Assembly (NCBI GenBank): GCA_028875955.1
Contig: JAGWTX010000104.1
Location: 1 to 7,572, forward strand
DNA length: 7,572 nt
Direction of reading: 5' to 3'
Origin: Bacteroidota bacterium
GTDB lineage: Bacteria > Bacteroidota > Bacteroidia > Chitinophagales > Chitinophagaceae
Part shown: piece after piece, positions 1-6,061 of the stretch
Numbering within the stretch: the stretch's first letter is position 1
Layout: each line of letters starts with the position of its first letter
Program-made: the position numbers and the translations under genes
Notes under the pieces: model-generated
What the model saw: only the letters and a program-made list of their open reading frames with translations
What the model was told of the DNA's origin: nothing
Databases searched by the model: none

Positions 1-590
1 ATGCGCAGAAAAGAAAAAGAAAACTCACACTGGTTGACAAGGCGAATGTGCTTGAAACCTCACGCCTCTGGCGCCGCGTGGTTCAGGAGATCGCGACACA
101 ATATGAAAACGTGACCGTTGATTATATGTTTGTGGATAATGCTGCCATGCAGATCATCCTGAACCCTGCTCAGTTTGATGTGGTGCTGACAGAAAACATG
201 TTTGGCGATATCATCAGTGATGAAGCCAGCGTACTTAGCGGATCACTGGGTTTATTGCCCTCTGCTTCGGTAGGTAATAAGACCGCCTTGTTTGAACCTA
301 TCCATGGTTCCTATCCGCAGGCCGCGGGGAAAGACATTGCGAATCCATTGGGATCTGTCTTATCTGCTGCCATGATGCTGGATCATTTTCAGATGAATGA
401 GGAAGCATTTGCCGTTCGGGAAGCCGTGTCATGGACACTGGCGAATGGCTTTGTGGCAAAGGATATCGATCCGATCAATAATTATGCAACCTCTGCCATC
501 GGCGACCTGATTGCAGATCATATTGAACGGAATGCGGATGGGGACCTGCACGATAGTAATGCCAATTTGAATAAGTCTACCATCATCTGA
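1..590 (+). CDS. leuB: 3-isopropylmalate dehydrogenase, C-terminal part (5' end outside window)
   Basis: LeuB oxidatively decarboxylates 3-isopropylmalate to 2-oxoisocaproate in leucine synthesis, in the cytoplasm. The reading frame is open from base 3 to a TGA at 588-590, giving about 195 residues, the C-terminal half of a protein normally near 350-360. The GTG at 48 is internal: the family sequence LTLVDKANVLETSRLW already runs across it. Visible catalytic elements are the Lys of VDKANVL (bases 39-41), the Asp of FVDNAAM (135-137), and the isocitrate/isopropylmalate dehydrogenase signature NMFGDIISDEASVLSGSLGL (195-254), whose two Asp after G and S bind the metal. The NAD-site loop reads HGSYPQAAGKDIANP instead of the common HGSAPDIAGK, which is a substitution at the adenosine-ribose contact. 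It probably ends an upstream leu gene cluster; the following gap starts a new regulatory region. Identification is secure. Confidence 0.95.
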   Translation, partial: AQKRKRKLTLVDKANVLETSRLWRRVVQEIATQYENVTVDYMFVDNAAMQIILNPAQFDVVLTENMFGDIISDEASVLSGSLGLLPSASVGNKTALFEPIHGSYPQAAGKDIANPLGSVLSAAMMLDHFQMNEEAFAVREAVSWTLANGFVAKDIDPINNYATSAIGDLIADHIERNADGDLHDSNANLNKSTII

Positions 591-647
591 TGCTAACACA
601 CGTTTGTAAAAAAGATGCGTGTTTGTAGAAAATAATTTTCTGAGTTC

Positions 648-678
648 TTTGTTTTTTGCAATAGCGGGAGTACATTCG
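648..678 (+). promoter_or_regulatory. Candidate Bacteroidota-type promoter for the ilv operon
   Basis: TTTG at 648-651 and TACATTCG at 671-678 are separated by 19 bases. Known Bacteroidota promoters have TTTG near -33 and TAnnTTTG near -7; the second box differs from that consensus at one base. The spacing would place the transcription start near 681-683, about a dozen bases before the leader-peptide ATG at 695. That position fits an attenuator transcript. The match is short and the region is AT-rich, so this is a suggestion only. A weaker alternative -7 box, TAATTTTC at 633-640, has no well-spaced partner. Confidence 0.4.
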
Positions 679-694
679 TTCTAACAACTCATCC

Positions 695-787
695 ATGTTG
701 AAGAGCAACGTACAAATAATTACTACCCTTCGCACGATTATTACAATCGTGGTAGTCATTATTATTCCTGCGCTGCATGGAGGATGA
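695..787 (+). CDS. ilv operon leader peptide (30 aa, Ile/Val-rich)
   Basis: This is a short open frame from ATG 695 to TGA 785-787, ending 31 bases before a strong intrinsic terminator and about 120 bases before ilvE. It contains 8 Ile, 4 Val, 3 Leu and 4 Thr among 30 residues. Residues 15-24 read IITIVVVIII, nine Ile/Val in ten codons, followed by PALHGG and the stop. These are exactly the products of the genes downstream, which is the hallmark of a leader peptide that senses charged tRNA through ribosome stalling. The segment VVVIIIP is the same as in the E. coli ilvGMEDA leader as I remember it. No convincing Shine-Dalgarno sequence precedes the ATG, which is normal if the host is Bacteroidota. 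The stop overlaps an ATG (ATGA, 784-787) that opens an in-frame upstream extension of ilvE, judged not to be its true start. The peptide probably has no function beyond being translated. Confidence 0.87.
   Translation: MLKSNVQIITTLRTIITIVVVIIIPALHGG
715..763 (+). promoter_or_regulatory. Hairpin inside the leader-peptide coding region (attenuator pause or protector stem)
   Basis: The RNA can form a long stem. Bases 733-739 (CACGATT) pair with 745-751 (AATCGTG) around the 5-base loop ATTAC. After a 6-base bulge (727-732), 722-726 pair with 752-756. After one mismatch (721/757), 715-720 pair with 758-763. That totals 18 Watson-Crick pairs. The 3' arm carries most of the Val/Ile codon run. In classical attenuators such a stem forms when the ribosome leaves the leader freely and is melted when the ribosome stalls in it. 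That role is inferred here; the pairing itself is seen in the sequence. Confidence 0.65.
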
Positions 788-818
788 GTCTTAATCTGGT
801 AAAAAATACTAAGCATAT

Positions 819-850
819 AAGCCCCGCCTCACAAAGACGGGGCTTTTTTT
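819..850 (+). terminator. Intrinsic terminator of the ilv attenuator
   Basis: The stem AAGCCCCG (819-826) pairs perfectly with CGGGGCTT (838-845). After a single C/A mismatch, two further pairs (828-829 with 835-836) close a 5-base loop. A run of seven T (844-850) follows directly. This is a textbook Rho-independent terminator, placed between the Ile/Val-rich leader peptide and ilvE. Because it lies upstream of the structural genes and after a translated leader, its likely role is conditional termination (attenuation), not ending leuB transcription, though it would also stop readthrough from leuB. Confidence 0.88.
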
Positions 851-903
851 ATGGATCCGCTTTTGAAAAGTTTCCAAACTTCTCAGAAGAAAAAGAATAC
901 ACT

Positions 904-1815
904 ATGGCTGAATATTATAACGCAAATACGATACTCTACCTGAACGGCGCTTTTGTAAAAGCCACAGAAGCGAAAATGGATTTTTACAGCCAGTCATTTC
1001 ATTATGGCTATTCCGTTTTTGAAGGGATCCGATCCTATCGCACCGCAGCCGGTGAAACACGCATCTTTAAGGCAAAAGAGCATTTTGATCGGTTGAAAGC
1101 CTCTGCAGAAGCCCTCAATCTTCCGTATACCTATACAACGCAGGAGCTCACAGCAGTCACCTATGCCTTGCTCGAAAAAAATAATTTGCAGAATGCATAC
1201 ATCCGCCCGGTGGTGTATGCGCCGGCCAATATGAGTTTCAACCTGAATACCGAATCCTTTATCGTGATCGAGGTTTGGGAAATGGCACCCTTTCTGGGGG
1301 ATAAGTTGCTCAGGGTAATGACATCCTCTTTTCAGCGGCCCAACCCGAAAGGGTTTAAGATCCAAGCAAAAGCCGCCGGTCATTATGTGAATTCGATCCT
1401 GGCCAGTCAGGAAGCCAAAGCGGCCGGATATGACGAAGCCCTGTTGAATGACATGCATGGTTTTGTAGCGGAAGCACCCGGAGCCAATGTATTTGTTGAA
1501 AAAAACGGGAAATTATACACACCCGGATTGGGAAATATTCTTCCCGGTATTACAAGGGCAACCGTACTCGAACTCTGTGCCGAACTCAATATCCCGGTTG
1601 AAGAAAAAATGTTCACCACGGAAGACATGTATGGTGCCGATGCTGCCTTTTTCTGCGGTACGGCGGCCGAAGTGATCGGTCTGGCATCGCTGGACGGTAA
1701 ACCCTTTACAGCAGCCTGGGAGAATACCATCGCAAAACTGATACAGGAAAATTATAAAAACCTGACACTGGAAAACAAATCTGCCCTCCTTACCGAAGTG
1801 ATGGGTGTGGACTAA
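904..1815 (+). CDS. ilvE: Branched-chain amino acid aminotransferase
   Basis: IlvE is a PLP-dependent fold-type IV enzyme that transfers an amino group from glutamate to the 2-oxo acids of Ile, Val and Leu, the last step of all three pathways. The product has 303 residues, close to the usual 300-310 of the short bacterial form. The ATG at 904 is chosen because the protein then begins MAEYYNANTILYLNGAFVKA, as the family does, and lies after the attenuator terminator. The frame is open upstream to 784, but those 40 codons read through the terminator and resemble no family N-terminus. The catalytic Lys is K156 in QAKAAGHYVNS. The pyridine-ring Glu is E190 in VAEAPGANVF, where Pro replaces the small residue of the standard class IV signature. 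GNILPGITRATV (210-221) and FFCGTAAEV (249-257) are the phosphate-binding and active-site loops. It is the first structural gene after the attenuator; ilvD follows after 33 bases. Confidence 0.96.
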   Translation: MAEYYNANTILYLNGAFVKATEAKMDFYSQSFHYGYSVFEGIRSYRTAAGETRIFKAKEHFDRLKASAEALNLPYTYTTQELTAVTYALLEKNNLQNAYIRPVVYAPANMSFNLNTESFIVIEVWEMAPFLGDKLLRVMTSSFQRPNPKGFKIQAKAAGHYVNSILASQEAKAAGYDEALLNDMHGFVAEAPGANVFVEKNGKLYTPGLGNILPGITRATVLELCAELNIPVEEKMFTTEDMYGADAAFFCGTAAEVIGLASLDGKPFTAAWENTIAKLIQENYKNLTLENKSALLTEVMGVD

Positions 1816-1848
1816 AAAGCAAACAAGAACTGATTATAAGAAAGCATT

Positions 1849-3534
1849 ATGGCAAAAGAGATGAATGCATACAGCAAAACCCTTACTCAGGATATCACAC
1901 AACCGGCGGCTCAGGCCATGTTATACGGTATCGGGCTCACAGATGAAGACCTGAAAAAAGCGCAGGTAGGTGTGGTGAGCATGGGTTATGATGGTAACAC
2001 CTGTAATATGCATCTGAACGACCTGGCAAAACTGGTGAAAACAGCTGTATGGGAAAATGAACTGGTCGGACTCATCTTTAATACCATTGGTGTGAGTGAT
2101 GGTATGAGTAATGGTACGGATGGCATGCGCTATTCATTGGTTAGCCGGGATATCATTGCCGATTCCATTGAAGCGGTTTGCGGTGCCCAGTATTACGACG
2201 GATTGATTGCCTTACCGGGTTGTGATAAAAATATGCCCGGTTCTGTAATGGCCATGGGTCGTCTGAACCGTCCTTCCATCATGGTTTATGGCGGAACCAT
2301 TGCGCCGGGGCATTATAAGGGACAGGACCTGAACATCGTTTCCGCTTTTGAGGCGCTGGGACAAAAACTCGCAGGTACCCTGGATGAAGCAGATTTCAAA
2401 GGCATCATACAACATGCCTGTCCGGGTGCCGGTGCCTGTGGGGGCATGTATACCGCGAATACCATGGCGGCAGCCATTGAAGCATTGGGTATGAGCCTGC
2501 CTTACTCATCTTCCAATCCTGCACTGAGTGAGGAAAAACAAAGGGAATGCAGGGAAGCGGGTAAAGCCATACGCTTACTGCTGGAAAAAGATATCAAACC
2601 CAAAGACATCATGACCAGAAAGGCATTTGAAAATGCGGTTACGATGGTGATGATACTGGGGGGAAGCACCAATGCCGTATTGCATCTGATCGCTATGGCA
2701 AAAAGTGTGGATGTGGAACTGACGCAGGATGATTTCCAGCGCATCAGTGATCAAGTGCCCGTACTCGCAGATTTCAAACCCAGTGGAAAATACCTGATGC
2801 AGGATTTGCACCAGTATGGCGGTTTACCTGCCGTGATGAAATATGTATGGCAAAAAGGAATGCTGCATGGCGATTGTCTTACCGTTACGGGAAAAACATT
2901 GGCAGAGAACCTGGCCGATGCACCCGATCTGGATTTTGATCAGCAAAAAATCATTTTACCGATGGAACATCCCGTAAAGACAACGGGCCATTTACAGATA
3001 CTCTACGGCAATCTTGCCGAGGGAGGAAGTGTTGCCAAGATCAGTGGAAAGGAAGGGGAACATTTTGAAGGACCCGCCCGTGTGTTTGACGGAGAACATG
3101 CATTGATCGATGGCATCAATACCGGAAAAATCCAGCCAGGGGATGTCGTCGTCATCAGACGGGTAGGCCCAAAGGGAGCTCCGGGCATGCCCGAAATGCT
3201 GAAACCCACTTCCGCACTGATTGGTGCAGGTCTGGGTAAAAGCGTAGCACTCATTACTGACGGAAGGTTTAGCGGGGGTACCCACGGATTTGTGGTGGGA
3301 CATGTAACACCGGAAGCCTATGTGGGCGGTCTGATCGGACTGGTCGAGGACAATGATATCATTGAACTGAACGTGGCTACCAAAAAAATGACACTGAAAG
3401 TAAGCGAGGAAGAGCTCAGCAAAAGAAAAGCCGCCTGGAAACAACCAGCCCTGCTGGCAACCAAAGGCGTGCTGTTCAAATATGCGCAACAGGTGAAAGA
3501 TGCTTCACAGGGTTGTGTGACAGATACTATCTAA
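1849..3534 (+). CDS. ilvD: Dihydroxy-acid dehydratase
   Basis: IlvD dehydrates 2,3-dihydroxy-isovalerate and 2,3-dihydroxy-3-methylvalerate to the 2-oxo acids that IlvE uses. It is a cytoplasmic iron-sulfur and Mg enzyme. The 561 residues match the usual 550-570. Both family signatures are intact: CDKNMPGSVMA (125-135) and ALITDGRFSGGT (467-478, with the catalytic Ser at 475). Three Cys stand where cluster ligands are expected: C52 in GNTCNMHL, C125 in GCDKNMPG and C197 in CPGAGACGGMYTANT. This is the pattern of the [2Fe-2S] type. K127 in CDK is the lysine that is carbamylated in characterised members. The ATG at 1849 is taken as start; an in-frame ATG at 1861 (MNAYSKTL) is possible and would remove four residues. 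Nothing looks broken. Confidence 0.97.
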   Translation: MAKEMNAYSKTLTQDITQPAAQAMLYGIGLTDEDLKKAQVGVVSMGYDGNTCNMHLNDLAKLVKTAVWENELVGLIFNTIGVSDGMSNGTDGMRYSLVSRDIIADSIEAVCGAQYYDGLIALPGCDKNMPGSVMAMGRLNRPSIMVYGGTIAPGHYKGQDLNIVSAFEALGQKLAGTLDEADFKGIIQHACPGAGACGGMYTANTMAAAIEALGMSLPYSSSNPALSEEKQRECREAGKAIRLLLEKDIKPKDIMTRKAFENAVTMVMILGGSTNAVLHLIAMAKSVDVELTQDDFQRISDQVPVLADFKPSGKYLMQDLHQYGGLPAVMKYVWQKGMLHGDCLTVTGKTLAENLADAPDLDFDQQKIILPMEHPVKTTGHLQILYGNLAEGGSVAKISGKEGEHFEGPARVFDGEHALIDGINTGKIQPGDVVVIRRVGPKGAPGMPEMLKPTSALIGAGLGKSVALITDGRFSGGTHGFVVGHVTPEAYVGGLIGLVEDNDIIELNVATKKMTLKVSEEELSKRKAAWKQPALLATKGVLFKYAQQVKDASQGCVTDTI

Positions 3535-3543
3535 AACCATCGA

Positions 3544-3562
3544 CTCTTCCCGAAGGGAGGAG
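3544..3562 (+). promoter_or_regulatory. Hairpin with embedded Shine-Dalgarno-like sequence upstream of ilvB
   Basis: CTCTTCCC (3544-3551) pairs with GGGAGGAG (3555-3562), including one G-U pair, around the 3-base loop GAA. The 3' arm contains most of an AGGAGG-like Shine-Dalgarno sequence, but its end lies 18 bases before the ilvB ATG, too far for standard use. The following stretch is A/T-only for its last 13 bases. It may affect ilvB translation or mRNA stability; that is inference. It could also be chance. Confidence 0.4.
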
Positions 3563-3580
3563 GATTGAAAAAATATTTTT

Positions 3581-5338
3581 ATGTCAACCATGGAACAAGT
3601 AAAGACAAGCAAGGCACCGGCACCTGAGGTGAAACCGGTAAAGGAAACCCGGGAGCTGTCAGGCTCACAAGCGGTTCTGGAAGCCTGTATTGCCGAAAAA
3701 GTGGATACGGTATTTGGATACCCCGGTGGTGCCATTATGCCTATTTACGATGCATTGTATGATTACAACGATCAACTCAAACACATACTGGTTCGTCATG
3801 AACAGGGTGGGATCCATGCAGCACAGGGTTATGCCCGTTCATCCGGGAAGGTGGGGGTGGTTTTTGCCACCAGCGGACCCGGCGCCACCAACCTGGTTAC
3901 CGGTCTGGCAGATGCCATGATCGATAGTACGCCCCTGGTAGCCATTACCGGTCAGGTATTTGCACACCTGCTGGGTACCGATGCATTTCAGGAAACCGAT
4001 GTCATCAATATCACCACACCGGTAACCAAATGGAATTACCAGGTGACCGATGCAACAGAAATACCCTCGGTCCTGGCCAAAGCGTTTTATATCGCCAAAA
4101 GCGGCAGACCCGGCCCGGTGCTGATTGATATCACCAAGAATGCACAGATACAGAAATTCCCATATTCCGGTTATACCAAATGCAACCATATCCGCAGTTA
4201 CCGGCCCAAACCGATTGTGCGTAAGGAATATATTGAAGAAGCCGCCAAACTGATCAATGAGGCACAAAAACCCTTTGTGGTTTTCGGACAGGGTGTGATA
4301 CTCGGGAAAGCCGAGAAAGAGTTCAGGGCTTTTGTCGAAAAATCCGGTATCCCTGCGGCATGGACCATTCTGGGGCTGAGTGCCCTGCCAACCGATCATC
4401 CCCTGAATGTGGGCATGCTGGGTATGCACGGAAACTATGGTCCCAACCTGCTTACCAACGAATGTGATGTACTCATCGCAGTCGGTATGCGCTTTGATGA
4501 CAGGGTTACTGGCAGACTGGACAAATATGCCAGACAGGCGAAATTGATCCACCTGGATATCGACCCTTCTGAAATTGATAAGAATGTAAAAACAACGGTG
4601 GGTGTCTGGGGCGATTGTAAGGAAACCTTACCCATGCTTACCAAACTGGTGAATGCCCGGGTATATCCGCAATGGGTGGATAGGTTCAGGGAATGTGATA
4701 AGGAGGAGATCCGGGAAGTGATCCAGGAAGAATTGAATCCTACCACGGAGATCATGACCATGGGTGAAGTGATCCGTAACATGAATGAGATCACGGGTGG
4801 GAATGCCATCATCGTGACCGATGTTGGCCAGCACCAGATGGTGGCTTGTCGTTATGCCAAATTCAATGAAAGTAAAAGCAATATCACTTCCGGCGGATTG
4901 GGAACCATGGGTTTTGCCCTGCCCGCCGCCATCGGTGCGAAATTCGGAGCTCCAGACAGGACGGTGATTGCCATCATCGGCGATGGGGGTGTACAAATGA
5001 CCATTCAGGAATTGGGTACCATCATGCAAACCGGCGTGGATGTGAAAATCATGATCCTGAATAATGAATTCCTGGGAATGGTGCGCCAGTGGCAGCAACT
5101 GTTCAATGACAAAAGGTATTCGTTTGTGGATATTGCCAGTCCTGATTTTGTCATGGTAGCCAAAGGCTATGGCATCGAAGGGCAGAAAGTATCAAAGCGG
5201 GAAGACCTGCGTCCTGCACTGGAAACCATGTTAAAGAGTAAGGGTTCCTATTTGCTGGAAGTCATGGTGGGAAAGGAAAACAACGTGTTTCCCATGGTAC
5301 CCCAGGGTTGCAGCGTAAGTGAAGTGCGGTTGAAATAA
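3581..5338 (+). CDS. ilvB: Acetolactate (acetohydroxyacid) synthase, large catalytic subunit
   Basis: IlvB condenses pyruvate with a second pyruvate (valine/leucine branch) or with 2-oxobutanoate (isoleucine branch), using thiamine diphosphate, FAD and Mg, in complex with IlvN. The protein has 585 residues. After a Lys/Pro-rich tail of about 25 residues come the N-terminal TPP-pyrimidine domain (about 28-190), with catalytic Glu E74 in VRHEQGGIHAAQGYAR and ATSGPGATN; the central FAD domain (about 215-360), with GMHGNYGPNL and RFDDRVTGRL; and the C-terminal TPP-phosphate domain (about 390-585), with GDGG (468-471) and NN (494-495) as Mg/TPP motif. The ATG at 3581 is taken as start; the in-frame ATG at 3590 is equally possible, since the tail is not conserved. 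The regulatory subunit gene follows after 80 bases, so the enzyme is a two-subunit AHAS. All key residues are present. Confidence 0.97.
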   Translation: MSTMEQVKTSKAPAPEVKPVKETRELSGSQAVLEACIAEKVDTVFGYPGGAIMPIYDALYDYNDQLKHILVRHEQGGIHAAQGYARSSGKVGVVFATSGPGATNLVTGLADAMIDSTPLVAITGQVFAHLLGTDAFQETDVINITTPVTKWNYQVTDATEIPSVLAKAFYIAKSGRPGPVLIDITKNAQIQKFPYSGYTKCNHIRSYRPKPIVRKEYIEEAAKLINEAQKPFVVFGQGVILGKAEKEFRAFVEKSGIPAAWTILGLSALPTDHPLNVGMLGMHGNYGPNLLTNECDVLIAVGMRFDDRVTGRLDKYARQAKLIHLDIDPSEIDKNVKTTVGVWGDCKETLPMLTKLVNARVYPQWVDRFRECDKEEIREVIQEELNPTTEIMTMGEVIRNMNEITGGNAIIVTDVGQHQMVACRYAKFNESKSNITSGGLGTMGFALPAAIGAKFGAPDRTVIAIIGDGGVQMTIQELGTIMQTGVDVKIMILNNEFLGMVRQWQQLFNDKRYSFVDIASPDFVMVAKGYGIEGQKVSKREDLRPALETMLKSKGSYLLEVMVGKENNVFPMVPQGCSVSEVRLK

Positions 5339-5394
5339 GAACAATTGATCAGCAATGAAAGATAAATACCTACTATATCACCCATAAATAAATG

Positions 5395-5406
5395 CCTCTT
5401 CGGAGG
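5395..5406 (+). promoter_or_regulatory. UUCG-tetraloop hairpin carrying a GGAGG sequence upstream of ilvN
   Basis: CCTC (5395-5398) pairs with GAGG (5403-5406) around TTCG, forming the very stable C(UUCG)G tetraloop. The 3' arm with the last loop base spells GGAGG, ending 12 bases before the ilvN ATG at 5419. The element overlaps an alternative upstream ATG at 5392. It may hide a ribosome-binding site or mark the 5' end of a processed message. The stem is only four pairs. Confidence 0.4.
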
Positions 5407-5418
5407 ATCGATATTCAT

Positions 5419-6009
5419 ATGAACAAACAGGAATATACCATCACCGTTTATACCGAAAACCACATTGGTCTGCTGGTGCGGATCGCTACGATGTTTTCAC
5501 GCAGGAAGATCAATATTGAAAGTCTCAATACTTCTCCTTCCGAAGCGGAAGGGATACACCGTTTTACCATCGTCATCAATGAAATTGAGGAAGTGGTGCA
5601 GAAACTGGCCCGCCAGATCGAGAAACAGGTGGAAGTGCTGAAAGCGTATTACAATAATAACGATGAGATCGTCTGGCAGGAACTGGCCTTGTATAAAGTA
5701 CCTACCGATGAGATTGCGGAGAAGGTGAAAGTGGAAAGGTTGTTGCGTGAGCATGGCGCCCGTGCTGTTGTGATCAGAAAAGACTATACCATTTTTGAAA
5801 CCAGCGGGCACAGGGAAGAAACCGATAAGCTGGTGGAAGTATTGGCGCCTTATGGCTTGATAGAGTTTGTCAGAAGTGCCAGGGTGGCCATCATCAAAAA
5901 CAGCAAGGGTTTTCATGAAAAACTGAAAGAGTTTGATGAGGCAGAACCCGGTGAAGAAGTGATCGAGAATGAATTCCTGGACCGAAGGGAGGAAGTCTTT
6001 ACGATGTAG
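5419..6009 (+). CDS. ilvN: Acetolactate synthase, small regulatory subunit
   Basis: IlvN binds IlvB, raises its activity and, in most bacteria, makes it sensitive to valine. The protein has 196 residues, longer than the 160-175 typical of proteobacterial forms because of an acidic tail (about 172-196). An N-terminal ACT domain spans about 5-78: YTITVYTENHIGLLVRIATM followed by FSRRKINIESLNTSPSE. Residues matching those that bind valine in E. coli IlvH are kept: N14, G17 and N32. A second ferredoxin-like domain spans about 83-165, ending in GLIEFVRSARVAIIK. The ATG at 5419 (MNKQEYTITV) is preferred over the in-frame ATG at 5392, because the extra MPLRRIDIH lies in a hairpin and is not family-like. 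The gap to ilvC is 91 bases. Confidence 0.95.
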   Translation: MNKQEYTITVYTENHIGLLVRIATMFSRRKINIESLNTSPSEAEGIHRFTIVINEIEEVVQKLARQIEKQVEVLKAYYNNNDEIVWQELALYKVPTDEIAEKVKVERLLREHGARAVVIRKDYTIFETSGHREETDKLVEVLAPYGLIEFVRSARVAIIKNSKGFHEKLKEFDEAEPGEEVIENEFLDRREEVFTM

Positions 6010-6061
6010 TTAGAAAGAAAGCAAATTATTTACCCGATTCATAATTATTAAAAAACACAGA

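Larger units (their letters stand above)
681..850 (+). promoter_or_regulatory. Ile/Val-responsive transcription attenuator (leader region of the ilv operon)
   Basis: This is the composite element made of the presumed 5' end of the transcript, the leader peptide (695-787), the hairpin within it (715-763) and the terminator (819-850). The expected logic is as follows. With plentiful charged tRNA-Ile and tRNA-Val, the leader is translated without stalling and the terminator forms. With shortage, the ribosome stalls near bases 746-766, the leader hairpin cannot form, and downstream RNA refolds to prevent termination. I looked for an antiterminator pairing with the terminator's 5' arm and found only weak options: CTTA 790-793 with TAAG 818-821, and GAGG 780-783 with CCTC 827-830. 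A further 5-bp option, GTCTT 788-792 with AAGAC 834-838, would compete with the terminator loop and 3' arm. The attenuator call is strong; the switch details are open. Confidence 0.8.

Noticed and set aside
48..590. leuB starting at the GTG at base 48
   Set aside because: The same frame is open upstream to the window edge and encodes conserved LeuB sequence (LTLVDKANVLE), so the gene simply begins outside the window.
598..622. Hairpin ACACG/CGTGT as a terminator of leuB, and the GTTTGTA direct repeat (602-608, 621-627)
   Set aside because: The stem has five Watson-Crick pairs (six with a wobble), a 13-base loop and no T-run. The repeat is 7 bases in A/T-rich DNA. Both are compatible with chance.
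664..668. GCGGG as an antiterminator partner of CCCGC (823-827)
   Set aside because: Only five pairs, and it lies upstream of the probable transcription start.
583..816. Minus-strand open frame of 77 codons across the leader region
   Set aside because: It overlaps the attenuator, has no recognisable features, and the + strand elements explain the region.
784..903. ilvE starting at ATG 784 (343 residues)
   Set aside because: The 40 extra codons read through the intrinsic terminator and do not resemble the family N-terminus; ATG 904 gives the usual length and start.
3839..4552. Long antisense open frame (237 codons) opposite ilvB
   Set aside because: It lies wholly inside ilvB, has no recognisable domains and its composition is that expected of the complement of a conserved coding gene. 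Similar antisense frames opposite ilvE, ilvD, ilvN and ilvC were set aside for the same reason.
5392..5418. ilvN starting at ATG 5392
   Set aside because: The nine added residues are encoded by the UUCG hairpin and spacer and are not family-like; ATG 5419 gives a normal ACT-domain start.
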